From Lachnospiraceae bacterium (lineage in GTDB: Bacteria; Bacillota; Clostridia; Lachnospirales; Lachnospiraceae), in the NCBI GenBank assembly GCA_004552595.1, contig SFNX01000094.1, positions 1 through 6,421 of the forward strand: 6,421 nucleotides of DNA, read 5' to 3'. The translations under genes and the position numbers were made by a program. Within the stretch, counting starts at the first letter, position 1, and each line of letters opens with the position of its first letter. A model generated the notes under the pieces. It was given only the letters and a program-made list of their open reading frames with translations, was not told the DNA's origin and made no database searches. Shown here piece after piece: positions 1 to 5,193 of this stretch.

Positions 1-299
1 AGCGGTGCCCAAACCGGGAATCCGATAATTAACAGTACAACCACCCATGTAGGAGTTTTATCTTCCTTTTTCTCTTTAACCTTTTTCTTAACGATAGTTT
101 TTATCGGCATTTCGATTTCGATTTCTTTTGCGATGTCTTTAATATCTCCAAGAGACTTTACTGCATCTTCTTCGCTCATTCCGTCTTCGATTCTGTCATC
201 TATCATTTCGCCGTAATACTCAATCGACTTTTCCGTCTCCTCAGCCGGGTAATCCTTAATAAGATTCTTAAGTTCATCTAAAAACTCAATCCTTGTCAT
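1..299 (-). CDS. DUF1700/HAAS-domain membrane protein, N-terminal part (runs off the left edge)
   Basis: The first 99 residues are visible; the 3' end lies outside the window. The start MTRIEFLDELKNLIKDYP, then an acidic helical stretch with IEYYGEMIDDRIEDGMSEEDAV and a LGDIKDIAKEI segment, matches the N-terminal helical domain of DUF1700 (HAAS) proteins. A basic linker (about residues 67-81, rich in Lys) leads into a hydrophobic segment from about residue 84 (WVVVLLIIGFPVW), the start of a membrane helix, so the rest is probably integral to the membrane. The ATG overlaps the end of the padR-like gene by 14 bases, and an AGAAGGAG ribosome site lies just upstream, which suggests translational coupling. 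Families of this kind commonly sit next to PadR regulators and are thought to be their regulated partners; the biochemical role is not established. Family call is fairly sure, function unknown. Confidence 0.8.
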   Translation of the reverse strand, partial: MTRIEFLDELKNLIKDYPAEETEKSIEYYGEMIDDRIEDGMSEEDAVKSLGDIKDIAKEIEIEMPIKTIVKKKVKEKKEDKTPTWVVVLLIIGFPVWAP

Positions 300-612
300 G
301 ATTGCTCATCTCCTTCTGTATATAATCATATATACCCATCATATCCTTCCATTCTTCAAGAAATTCTTTAAGCTTATTAATCCCGTCCTCGGTTATTTTG
401 TAGTATTTCCTAAGCCTTCCGTTGTGTTCTGCCGAATAAACAGATACATTCCCGGCATTCTCAAGTCTCCTAAGAATCGGATACAGTGTTGATTCCGAAA
501 TCTTCACATATTGGTCAAGATCCTTAATAATCTTGTAGCCATATGAGTCTTCCTGCAAAAGAGAACTCAATACACATGCATCGAGTATGCCTCGTTTTAA
601 CTGAACGTCCAT
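286..612 (-). CDS. PadR-family transcriptional repressor
   Basis: A 108-residue single-domain winged-helix regulator, a usual length for the short PadR subfamily. Residues 6-75 carry the fold: KRGILDACVLSSLLQ (helix 1), YGYKIIKDL (helix 2), SESTLYPILRRLENAGNV (the recognition helix with the characteristic S/TLYPxLxRLE signature) and the wing GRLRKYYKITEDG. The last 30 residues (LKEFLEEWKDMMGIYDYI) form the C-terminal dimerisation helix. The ATG is preceded by AGAAAGG at 620-626. It leads a two-gene unit with the DUF1700 protein downstream. The promoter at 683-711 encloses a 21-bp near-palindrome, so negative autoregulation is likely. PadR proteins of this type respond to small molecules or membrane stress; the inducer cannot be read from sequence. 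Alternative regulators are unlikely given the signature. Confidence 0.92.
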   Translation of the reverse strand: MDVQLKRGILDACVLSSLLQEDSYGYKIIKDLDQYVKISESTLYPILRRLENAGNVSVYSAEHNGRLRKYYKITEDGINKLKEFLEEWKDMMGIYDYIQKEMSNHDKD

Positions 613-649
613 ATATTTGCCTTTCTACATTTATATATAATAACACATA

Positions 650-667
650 AGTTAACAAAAGTTAACT
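650..667. repeat. Perfect inverted repeat in the padR-like leader
   Basis: The arms AGTTAAC (650-656) and GTTAACT (661-667) are perfect reverse complements around a 4-base AAAA spacer. It falls at about +10 to +27 of the transcript predicted from the promoter at 683-711, upstream of the ribosome site. It could be a second operator or an RNA hairpin with a UUUU loop in the leader. Its AT content makes a stable RNA hairpin unlikely; a protein-binding role is the better guess. Confidence 0.55.
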
Positions 668-682
668 AATACTTTCCTACGC

Positions 683-711
683 ATAATACTATACGTCGCA
701 TAGTATGTCAA
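683..711 (-). promoter_or_regulatory. Sigma-A promoter of the padR-like/DUF1700 operon
   Basis: Reading the minus strand, a perfect TTGACA -35 (706-711) is followed after exactly 17 bases by TATTAT (683-688), one mismatch from TATAAT. The start point would be near 676, giving a leader of about 64 bases before the ATG at 612. It is the best promoter match upstream of this gene. Confidence 0.8.
686..706. promoter_or_regulatory. Candidate PadR operator, 21-bp near-palindrome
   Basis: The left arm ATACTATACG (686-695) and right arm CGCATAGTAT (697-706) are reverse complements with one mismatch, around a single central T at 696. The element fills the whole space between -35 and -10 and overlaps the inner ends of both boxes. 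A dimer bound here would block RNA polymerase. Symmetry and position are seen directly; binding by the adjacent PadR-like protein is inference. Confidence 0.7.
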
Positions 712-742
712 TACTTTGTTAAAAAAATATATTTTTGCAATC

Positions 743-775
743 AAAAAGGAGTACGGATACTAAAATCCGCACTCC
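743..775 (-). terminator. Rho-independent terminator of the chemoreceptor gene
   Basis: On the minus strand an 11-bp stem (765-775 pairing with 748-758, one G-U wobble, cores GGAGT/ACTCC and CGGAT/ATCCG) closes a 6-base loop and is followed by TTTTT (743-747). It begins 18 bases after the receptor's TAA and separates that gene from the padR-like promoter. Confidence 0.85.
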
Positions 776-792
776 AATTTGTCGAAATGGTT

Positions 793-2214
793 TTATTTTA
801 ACTTAAATTCATTAACCTTATCCGAAAGCTGCTTAGCACACTCGCCAAGCTGAATCGAGATTGCGCTGTTTTCTTCAGCCGATGCAGCATTGCTCTCAAC
901 TACTGTAGAAATCGAAGTAAAATCTTTTGCTATGCTGTCAACGTATCCCTTCTGATCATTAACTGAATCAAATATTTTATGAACGTGTTCAGCATTTGAA
1001 ATTGAATAATCTATGCTTTCAGAAATTGTCTCCTGTGTCTTTGTAACTAATCCCTTACCCTTTTCAACTGCAATTCTTGACTGGATTATCGCCTGCTCAA
1101 TCTTCTGGCTTGATTTTGATGAATTGTAGGAAAGATTCTGGATTTCCTCGGCAACTACCGCAAAGCCTCTTCCTGCATCACCTGCTCTTGCAGCTTCAAT
1201 TGATGCATTAAGCGCCAAAAGGTTAGTCTGCGATGCAATCTCTGTTATTTCTTCGACAAAGCTTGAAATACCCTCCGTACACTTAACAATCTCATCAAAT
1301 GCAATTACAAGCTCGCGCATTTCATCACCGCTTCTTGTAAGCTTTTCATTTGTATCGCCTAAATTGTTCTCAACACCTTTAACAAGCGTTACTATTTCAT
1401 TTATAGAGCTTTTAAGATTATCCATCTCCTCATTGGCAGCTAAAATTGACTGGCTCTGCTCTGTCGCGCTCAAAGCTACGTTTTCGCTTGTTCTGCTAAG
1501 CTCTTCGGCATAGTTTTTAACTGTAAGCGCCTGTGTGTTTATTTCTGAAAAGCTTTCATTTAAGTTGTACAAAATGCCGTTTAATGACTCCCGGATTTTA
1601 TTATAGTCACCGACATAATTGTCACCGATGTCACATGTAAGGTCCTTGTCTGCAATATTATCAACAACCTTATTAATTTCATCGATATAGTGTTTAAATA
1701 CATGGATTGTATCATTAAGCGACTTAGTCATTGTCGATATTTCTTTTGAATGTTCATCAACATCAAAGGAATATGAAAGATTACCTTCAGTAATATTGCT
1801 TATATTTTCAGAAACATCCTCAAGAGGCTTGAATACAGGCTTGATTGCACCCGCAAGCTTCACTGATGCGATTTTAACCGATACAAGCGATACAATACTC
1901 ATTACTGCAAGGAAGCCAATAATAAGCAATATTATACCTGTTGCTGAATTTGCATATATTACTGACCAGCCTGTAAGCTCTGATTTCATTGAACCTACAG
2001 TCTTTACCCCGCCTTCAAATAATAACGAAATCCTGCCGGCCTTTTCGTATGCCTTCTTATACGGAGTATCGGAAACATTTGTGCTCTTATCAGCAGTTAA
2101 TGCATACTTTTCCGATGGATTTGTAAGAATCGTTCCATCTGCTGCAACAAGTGAAATATAACTGCCTCCTACGTATGAGCTTTCTGCAAGTGTCACAATA
2201 TCCGACATATACAT
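793..2214 (-). CDS. C-terminal portion of the chemoreceptor: membrane helix 2, HAMP, signalling domain
   Basis: This 473-residue open stretch starts at the first ATG after the TGA. It holds the last strands of the sensor (GGSYISLVAADGTILTNPSE, a typical dCache membrane-distal to proximal motif), membrane helix 2 (ATGIILLIIGFLAVMSIVSL, about 91-110), a HAMP segment (PVFKPLEDVSENI), a second HAMP-like unit (DLTCDIGDNYVGDYNKIRES) and the MCP signalling domain. The hairpin tip that touches CheA and CheW is fully conserved: QTNLLALNASIEAARAGD then GRGFAVVAEEI. The end is EFKLK with no CheR/CheB-tethering pentapeptide. The only purine-rich run upstream, GAGAGGGAA beside the TGA, is about 16 bases from this ATG, too far for efficient initiation, so separate expression would need reinitiation. 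The signalling part itself looks undamaged. Confidence 0.7.
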   Translation of the reverse strand: MYMSDIVTLAESSYVGGSYISLVAADGTILTNPSEKYALTADKSTNVSDTPYKKAYEKAGRISLLFEGGVKTVGSMKSELTGWSVIYANSATGIILLIIGFLAVMSIVSLVSVKIASVKLAGAIKPVFKPLEDVSENISNITEGNLSYSFDVDEHSKEISTMTKSLNDTIHVFKHYIDEINKVVDNIADKDLTCDIGDNYVGDYNKIRESLNGILYNLNESFSEINTQALTVKNYAEELSRTSENVALSATEQSQSILAANEEMDNLKSSINEIVTLVKGVENNLGDTNEKLTRSGDEMRELVIAFDEIVKCTEGISSFVEEITEIASQTNLLALNASIEAARAGDAGRGFAVVAEEIQNLSYNSSKSSQKIEQAIIQSRIAVEKGKGLVTKTQETISESIDYSISNAEHVHKIFDSVNDQKGYVDSIAKDFTSISTVVESNAASAEENSAISIQLGECAKQLSDKVNEFKLK

Positions 2215-2235
2215 GTCAAGCCCGACAGTTCCCTC

Positions 2236-2748
2236 TCACTTTGGTGTCTTCACCTTGTGAGAAAGCGTGATACAGATGTTGCCGCTCTGCTCATCTACAT
2301 ACGGGTTCGAAATAAAGAGCCCCTTCTCAATAGCGCCTTTATACCATTCTCTGTCTGAAACTACAAAATCATCAGGCGGAACCCAGCCACCACTCATATA
2401 CGTTGTGATGCCGTCCTTCCAAATTGCGTCATCAGTCGGAACGCAAACATAAACTGCGGATACATCGTCATACTTTTCAACCATTTTATCAACATATGCA
2501 TAGTACTGAGTACTGTCCACAGCTCCACTTGAAATACCCTCTGCAATAGTGCTTATAAAAGCAACCTTCTCGCCCATTGATTTGTCGAGCTGTGACGCAT
2601 AGAGTGAAAGGCTGTTCTCACACTTATCGGTGTTATTTTTAATAAGAATTCCCGCAATAAGTATTGCAGAAATAATTGCCGTAATTCCTATAACCCACCT
2701 GATGTTTTGAGAAGCTTTTTTGTTAACAATATCGCTTAAAAACTGCAT
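2236..2748 (-). CDS. N-terminal portion of the chemoreceptor: membrane anchor and truncated dCache sensor
   Basis: A 170-residue piece from the receptor's real start to the TGA. Residues 17-36 (IRWVIGITAIISAILIAGIL) form an uncleaved membrane anchor. The rest is most of an extracellular dCache fold: a long helix (LYASQLDKSMGEKVAFISTIA), then AVYVCVPTDD, a WVPPDDFVVSDREWYKGAI segment matching the membrane-distal ligand pocket of dCache_1 domains (the W-Y around 'DREWY' is a family hallmark), and NPYVDEQSGNICITLSHKV. It stops just before the strand EGTVGLDMYMSDIV that follows in the next frame segment. Alone it lacks the second membrane helix and all signalling parts. The ligand cannot be deduced; dCache pockets with this DxxWY pattern often bind amino acids or other small organic molecules. 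Confidence 0.7.
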   Translation of the reverse strand: MQFLSDIVNKKASQNIRWVIGITAIISAILIAGILIKNNTDKCENSLSLYASQLDKSMGEKVAFISTIAEGISSGAVDSTQYYAYVDKMVEKYDDVSAVYVCVPTDDAIWKDGITTYMSGGWVPPDDFVVSDREWYKGAIEKGLFISNPYVDEQSGNICITLSHKVKTPK

Positions 2749-2752
2749 ATAA

Positions 2753-2759
2753 CCCTCCC
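2753..2759 (-). promoter_or_regulatory. Ribosome binding site fixing the chemoreceptor start
   Basis: GGGAGGG on the minus strand, with four bases TTAT before the ATG at 2746-2748. It is a strong match to the 16S rRNA tail and supports the start at 2748. Confidence 0.8.
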
Positions 2760-2812
2760 GAAAAAATTAATTCCTTCCGTAACCTTAAACGAATAAACTG
2801 CCCTCCCAAATC

Positions 2813-2870
2813 ACATAAAGATTCACTTATTCCTTACGGATTATTCTTTTTCTTAATAAAATCTTTATGT
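2813..2870. repeat. 11-bp perfect inverted repeat in the divergent intergenic region
   Basis: ACATAAAGATT (2813-2823) is the exact reverse complement of AATCTTTATGT (2860-2870), 36 bases apart. A further 5-bp pair, TTATT (2827-2831) with AATAA (2855-2859), continues the stem after a 3-base bulge. Read as RNA on the minus strand the interior also shows TCC-GUAA-GGA, a short stem with a GNRA-type loop. One arm touches the possible sigma-D -10 box. It could be an operator pair or a leader structure. The conserved cores of known c-di-GMP riboswitches were not seen. Confidence 0.55.
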
Positions 2871-2894
2871 ATAGGCAGATTGTATGTATATTTA
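2869..2894 (-). promoter_or_regulatory. Possible sigma-D (flagellar/chemotaxis) promoter of the chemoreceptor gene
   Basis: On the minus strand TAAA (2891-2894) is followed after 14 bases by GCCTATAC (2869-2876). The known sigma-D/sigma-28 pattern is TAAA, 14-16 bases, GCCGATAT; the -10 here matches at six of eight positions. Chemoreceptors are typical members of this regulon. The leader would be about 115 bases. A weak sigma-A reading (TTGTAA, 18 bases, TATACA) overlaps it, so assignment is tentative. Confidence 0.4.
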
Positions 2895-2934
2895 CAACTT
2901 GATATATTGATTATTTTATCATATTTTTCATCGC

Positions 2935-2962
2935 TTGACATACGAAATTAATTGTATACAAT
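2935..2962 (+). promoter_or_regulatory. Sigma-A promoter of the LytTR-PAS gene
   Basis: TTGACA (2935-2940), 16 bases, then TACAAT (2957-2962), one mismatch from TATAAT. The start point would be near 2969, about 32 bases before the ATG at 3001. The in-frame TTG at 2935 is the -35 box itself and so cannot be the translation start. Confidence 0.7.
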
Positions 2963-3000
2963 TAGTAGTATTCACACCATTAGGAGGGAAGGCCGATAAC

Positions 3001-3714
3001 ATGGCTAATGACAGAAGTTTTTATTTAAAAAAACACGGAATAAAGCCTGAGCATATTCTGGCTGTATACTGTAAAGACAGAAAAGCTGTACTGTGCTTTG
3101 ATGATGGTGAGGCACTTACTACTTCACTTAGATTTAATGAAATATACGCTTTTCTTCAGGCTGATAAATACGAAATTGTGTCAAGGGGAGTGGCATTAAG
3201 ACGCGATGGAATTGCTGCGATTTCCAATGACGGAATATATACAATGATTGACGGAAACACTTTCCAGGGACGAAAGCGTTGCTTAAAGGCTCACAAGGAT
3301 TTAAGAAAAGAGCTGAATCTTGAAACAAATAATAAAGATGGTTCTACTAATAATTCTCTTCCGCTTTCACTTCTTGAAAAATGCAGTGTGTTAGATGATC
3401 TTCCGCTTGCATTTTGCGTTATTGAGCTTGTTTTTGATAAAGACGGTCATGGAATTGATTTTATTTTCCGCTACTGCAATAAGCAGATGGAGATTCTTGA
3501 AGGACTTCCTCTTGATAAGATGCTTGGACATTCATTTTATGAAATATTCAAAAACGGTGATAAGAAGTGGCTTGTTGCATACGCAGATGTAGCACTCAAC
3601 GGAGTTCAAAGAATTATAAAGGACTACAGTCCCGAAATCGACAAGACTCTGTCAATTCATTGCTACCAGCCGTCTCAGGGCTATTGTGCGTGTCTTTTAC
3701 AGATTTTGGAGTAA
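3001..3714 (+). CDS. Putative LytTR DNA-binding plus PAS-domain regulator
   Basis: A 237-residue soluble protein. Residues 15-107 read like a LytTR DNA-binding domain: HILAVYCKDRKAVLCFDDG (paired strands), SLRFNEIYAFL (helix), YEIVSRGVALRRDGIAAI (the usual 'F-x-R-x-H/R-S-x-x-V-N-x-x-x-I' region, here degenerate), DGIYTMIDGNTFQGRKR (the final strands with the basic R-K-R) and KAHKDLRKEL. A polar linker rich in Asn and Ser (109-120) joins a PAS-like domain, about 128-237: DDLPLAFCVIEL, DFIFRYCNKQMEIL, LGHSFYEIF and a closing CYQPSQGYCACLLQI strand. There is no receiver, kinase, GGDEF or membrane segment. The start is ATG 3001, with AGGAGGG at 2982-2988 and AAGG nearer; upstream in-frame codons run back through the promoter. 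It diverges from the chemoreceptor and ends at a strong terminator, so it is a single-gene unit. It is probably a one-component transcription factor sensing through PAS; ligand and targets are unknown. Confidence 0.65.
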   Translation: MANDRSFYLKKHGIKPEHILAVYCKDRKAVLCFDDGEALTTSLRFNEIYAFLQADKYEIVSRGVALRRDGIAAISNDGIYTMIDGNTFQGRKRCLKAHKDLRKELNLETNNKDGSTNNSLPLSLLEKCSVLDDLPLAFCVIELVFDKDGHGIDFIFRYCNKQMEILEGLPLDKMLGHSFYEIFKNGDKKWLVAYADVALNGVQRIIKDYSPEIDKTLSIHCYQPSQGYCACLLQILE

Positions 3715-3720
3715 ATTAAA

Positions 3721-3750
3721 GGCGGATGATTTCTCATCCGCCATTTTATA
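3721..3750. terminator. Bidirectional terminator between LytTR-PAS and the perR-rbr-dfx operon
   Basis: A perfect 9-bp stem GGCGGATGA (3721-3729) / TCATCCGCC (3734-3742) with a TTTC loop. On the plus strand it is followed by ATTTTATATTA, and on the minus strand by TTTAATTTA. It starts seven bases after the plus-strand TAA and lies eight bases past the minus-strand stop at 3751, so it serves both convergent units. Confidence 0.85.
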
Positions 3751-4125
3751 TTATTTCTTCCACAAACCGTGTAAATTACAGTAAGCATATACTTCCTCAA
3801 CTGCTTCACCTTCTGTAAGGCAAAATTCAGCCTTTGGCTCATCGCCAGGATTAAGCTTCTTTCTGTAAACACCCTTATTTGTGTTAAGTGTAATCCACTC
3901 AATAAAATGTTCTTCAAGCATTGGATGGCTTACTTCACCGACAACAACATTCACCTTGTTACCATCAACTGTATAAACAGGTACATGCTTTTCAACCGCT
4001 GCATCTGTCACTCCTGCCTTAAGCTCTGCCATTTCTTCACCGCAGCAGATAACAGGAACGCCTGAGTCTTTAATTATCTCGATAATGTTTCCACAATGCT
4101 TACATATATAATATTTAACCTCCAT
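3751..4125 (-). CDS. dfx: Desulfoferrodoxin (superoxide reductase, two-iron class)
   Basis: This 124-residue cytoplasmic protein reduces superoxide to hydrogen peroxide without releasing oxygen, using electrons usually passed from rubredoxin. The N-terminal desulforedoxin-like domain (1-36) keeps the four cysteines for the first iron: C8, C11, C27, C28. The C-terminal domain carries the catalytic iron site: H47 in EKHVP (with the E45-K46 pair that assists catalysis), H67 in SHPM, H73 in EEHFIEW, then C116 and H119 in CNLHGLW. All expected ligands are present and the length is normal. AAAGGAG sits seven bases before the ATG. It is the last gene of the operon, 19 bases after rubrerythrin, whose product removes the peroxide made here. 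It needs no other reading; assignment is firm. Confidence 0.97.
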   Translation of the reverse strand: MEVKYYICKHCGNIIEIIKDSGVPVICCGEEMAELKAGVTDAAVEKHVPVYTVDGNKVNVVVGEVSHPMLEEHFIEWITLNTNKGVYRKKLNPGDEPKAEFCLTEGEAVEEVYAYCNLHGLWKK

Positions 4126-4144
4126 ATCTGACTCCTTTCAAAGA

Positions 4145-4687
4145 TTAATAATTCTCAGCGTGAACTTCGAAATAGCTCTGAGGATGGTTGCATACAGGAC
4201 ATACCTCAGGTGCTTTCGTTCCCACTACAATGTGTCCGCAGTTACGGCATTCCCAAACCTTAACCTCACTCTTTTCAAATACCTTAGCTGTTTCAATATT
4301 GTTAAGAAGTGCACGATATCTCTCTTCATGATGCTTCTCGATTGCAGCAACAGCTCTGAACTTAGCTGCAAGCTCAGGAAATCCTTCTTCTTCAGCTGTC
4401 TTAGCAAAGCCGTCGTACATATCTGTCCACTCGTAGTTCTCACCATCAGCTGCAGCCGAAAGATTCTGCTTTGTATCACCAAGCTCGTTAAGCTCTTTAA
4501 ACCACATCTTAGCATGCTCTTTCTCATTATCGGCAGTCTTTAAGAATAGTGCAGACATCTGCTCATAGCCTTCCTTCTTGGCAACAGAAGCAAAGTATGT
4601 ATACTTGTTTCTTGCCTGTGATTCTCCGGCAAAAGCCGCCTGAAGATTTTTCTCTGTCTGTGTTCCTGAATATTTGTTTGTAGCCAT
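4145..4687 (-). CDS. rbr: Rubrerythrin (NADH-linked peroxide reductase)
   Basis: A 180-residue protein that reduces hydrogen peroxide to water in the anaerobic cytoplasm. Residues 10-135 form the four-helix ferritin-like diiron domain with the canonical ligands: E22 (FAGESQARNKY), E55 and H58 (DNEKEHAK), E83 and E86 (DGENYEWTDMY), E117 and H120 (AIEKHHEERY). The C-terminal rubredoxin-like domain has C147-x-x-C150 (WECRNCGHIVVG) and C163-x-x-C166 (APEVCPVCNHP). Length and order match classical rubrerythrin. GGAGG lies eight bases before the ATG. It is the middle gene, 53 bases after the perR-like gene and 19 before dfx, and no terminator or convincing promoter was seen in either gap, so it is probably co-transcribed. 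Assignment is firm. Confidence 0.97.
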   Translation of the reverse strand: MATNKYSGTQTEKNLQAAFAGESQARNKYTYFASVAKKEGYEQMSALFLKTADNEKEHAKMWFKELNELGDTKQNLSAAADGENYEWTDMYDGFAKTAEEEGFPELAAKFRAVAAIEKHHEERYRALLNNIETAKVFEKSEVKVWECRNCGHIVVGTKAPEVCPVCNHPQSYFEVHAENY

Positions 4688-4740
4688 TTTGTATCCTCCG
4701 TAATTTGAAATTTATAGGTCCTTTGACACTATTATCTGAG

Positions 4741-5127
4741 TTATGCTGAATGCTCGCATTTTTTACATATACCCTTAAAGGTAATGTCATAACTTAAGAA
4801 TCTTGTTCCGTGTGTGTCATGAATTCTCTCGAGCACATTCGGAATTATGTCCATATCGACATCTGAAACGTTACCGCACTTCACGCATCTGACATGGTAA
4901 TGATTATTAAGCGTAAAATCATACCTGTCAGGACCGTCAGGTATCTCAACTCTTCTTACATCTCCCTCTTTGGCAAGAAGTGACAGATTACGGTAAACGG
5001 TGCCCTTTCCGATGTTAGGATGCGTTTCCTTAATAAACTCATAGACTTCATCAGCCGTAACATGACTTTTCAGTTCATAAACAGCTCTACGCACCAGATC
5101 TTTTTGAATAGTATTACGTCTGTTCAC
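4741..5127 (-). CDS. perR: Fur-family peroxide-type regulator (PerR-like)
   Basis: A 128-residue Fur-family repressor. The winged helix spans about 8-72 (HVTADEVYEFI, GKGTVYRNLSLLAKEGDV, then the wing VEIPDGPDRYDF) and the dimerisation/metal domain 73-128. Structural zinc cysteines are C81, C84 (VRCVKCG) and C121, C124 (ICKKC). The regulatory metal ligands of Bacillus PerR have clear counterparts: H22, D70, H76, H78 and D89. Aspartate at the last position favours PerR over Fur. The N-terminus is short: only about 20 residues precede the HVTADE helix against over 30 in Bacillus PerR, so the first helix is reduced. The start is GTG at 5127, with AAGGAG six bases upstream. Its promoter is at 5162-5190, and rubrerythrin and superoxide reductase follow it, the classic PerR targets. 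A general Fur or Zur role is less likely but not excluded. Confidence 0.85.
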   Translation of the reverse strand: MNRRNTIQKDLVRRAVYELKSHVTADEVYEFIKETHPNIGKGTVYRNLSLLAKEGDVRRVEIPDGPDRYDFTLNNHYHVRCVKCGNVSDVDMDIIPNVLERIHDTHGTRFLSYDITFKGICKKCEHSA

Positions 5128-5132
5128 GTCGT

Positions 5133-5138
5133 CTCCTT
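5133..5138 (-). promoter_or_regulatory. Ribosome binding site supporting the GTG start of perR
   Basis: AAGGAG on the minus strand, five bases (ACGAC) before GTG at 5125-5127. No in-frame ATG offers a better start, so GTG is chosen and the short N-terminus is real. Confidence 0.75.
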
Positions 5139-5141
5139 ATT

Positions 5142-5193
5142 GATAATAATTCCTAATAAGGATAATATCTCATATAATAAATATTGTCAATAT
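5142..5193. promoter_or_regulatory. Candidate Fur/PerR-type operator region
   Basis: This AT-rich stretch over the promoter holds two copies of GATAATA (5142-5148 and 5161-5167, 19 bases apart), a Fur-like 7-1-7 half TGATAAT at 5141-5147, and a perfect 6-1-6 palindrome ATATTG-T-CAATAT (5181-5193) over the -35 box. The segment 5172-5186 agrees with the PerR box TTATAAT-N-ATTATAA at about 10 of 14 positions. None is a clean consensus, so the exact site is uncertain. Confidence 0.35.
5162..5190 (-). promoter_or_regulatory. Sigma-A promoter of the perR-rbr-dfx operon
   Basis: TTGACA (5185-5190), exactly 17 bases, then TATTAT (5162-5167). The start point would be near 5155, about 28 bases before the GTG. 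The same box pair and spacing as the padR-like promoter in this window. Confidence 0.8.

Larger units (their letters stand above)
793..2748 (-). pseudogene. Methyl-accepting chemotaxis protein, interrupted by an in-frame TGA
   Basis: A 651-codon frame that reads as one complete transmembrane chemoreceptor apart from a TGA at codon 171 (2236-2238). Order: short cytoplasmic N-terminus, membrane helix 1 (about residues 17-36), extracellular dCache-type sensor (about 40-265), membrane helix 2 (about 271-291), HAMP and a second HAMP-like segment (about 295-400), then the long coiled-coil signalling domain with the conserved tip near residues 507-536. The frame is identical on both sides of the stop, so one base change accounts for the break and no sequence is lost. 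The ATG has GGGAGGG five bases upstream. Such receptors control the CheA kinase and hence flagellar rotation. As written, the gene can make only fragments. A recent nonsense mutation or a base-call error are the likeliest explanations, because the rest is intact with no other stop. Confidence 0.75.

Noticed and set aside
2200..2238. Selenocysteine insertion at the receptor's TGA; a small TGTC/GACA stem with loop GGGCTT can be drawn shortly after it.
   Set aside because: The stem is only four base pairs, lacks a convincing SECIS shape, and the residue lies in an extracellular sensor strand where selenocysteine has no known role.
2236..2238. TGA read as Trp or Gly through an alternative genetic code.
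   Set aside because: The padR-like gene ends in TGA and TGG encodes conserved Trp in neighbouring genes, so the standard code fits.
2749..2900. c-di-GMP riboswitch before the chemoreceptor.
   Set aside because: The conserved GEMM core and tetraloop receptor elements were not found.
2992..2999. GCCGATAA on the plus strand, a perfect sigma-28 -10 box.
   Set aside because: It ends one base before the ATG at 3001 and has no TAAA at the right distance; the sigma-A promoter at 2935-2962 fits better.
2935..3000. N-terminal extension of the LytTR-PAS protein from TTG at 2935.
   Set aside because: The TTG is part of the -35 box, the extra residues match nothing recognised, and ATG 3001 has a ribosome site.
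4688..4740. Separate promoter for rubrerythrin in the 53-base gap.
   Set aside because: There is a TATAAA-like run but no acceptable -35 at the right distance on the minus strand.
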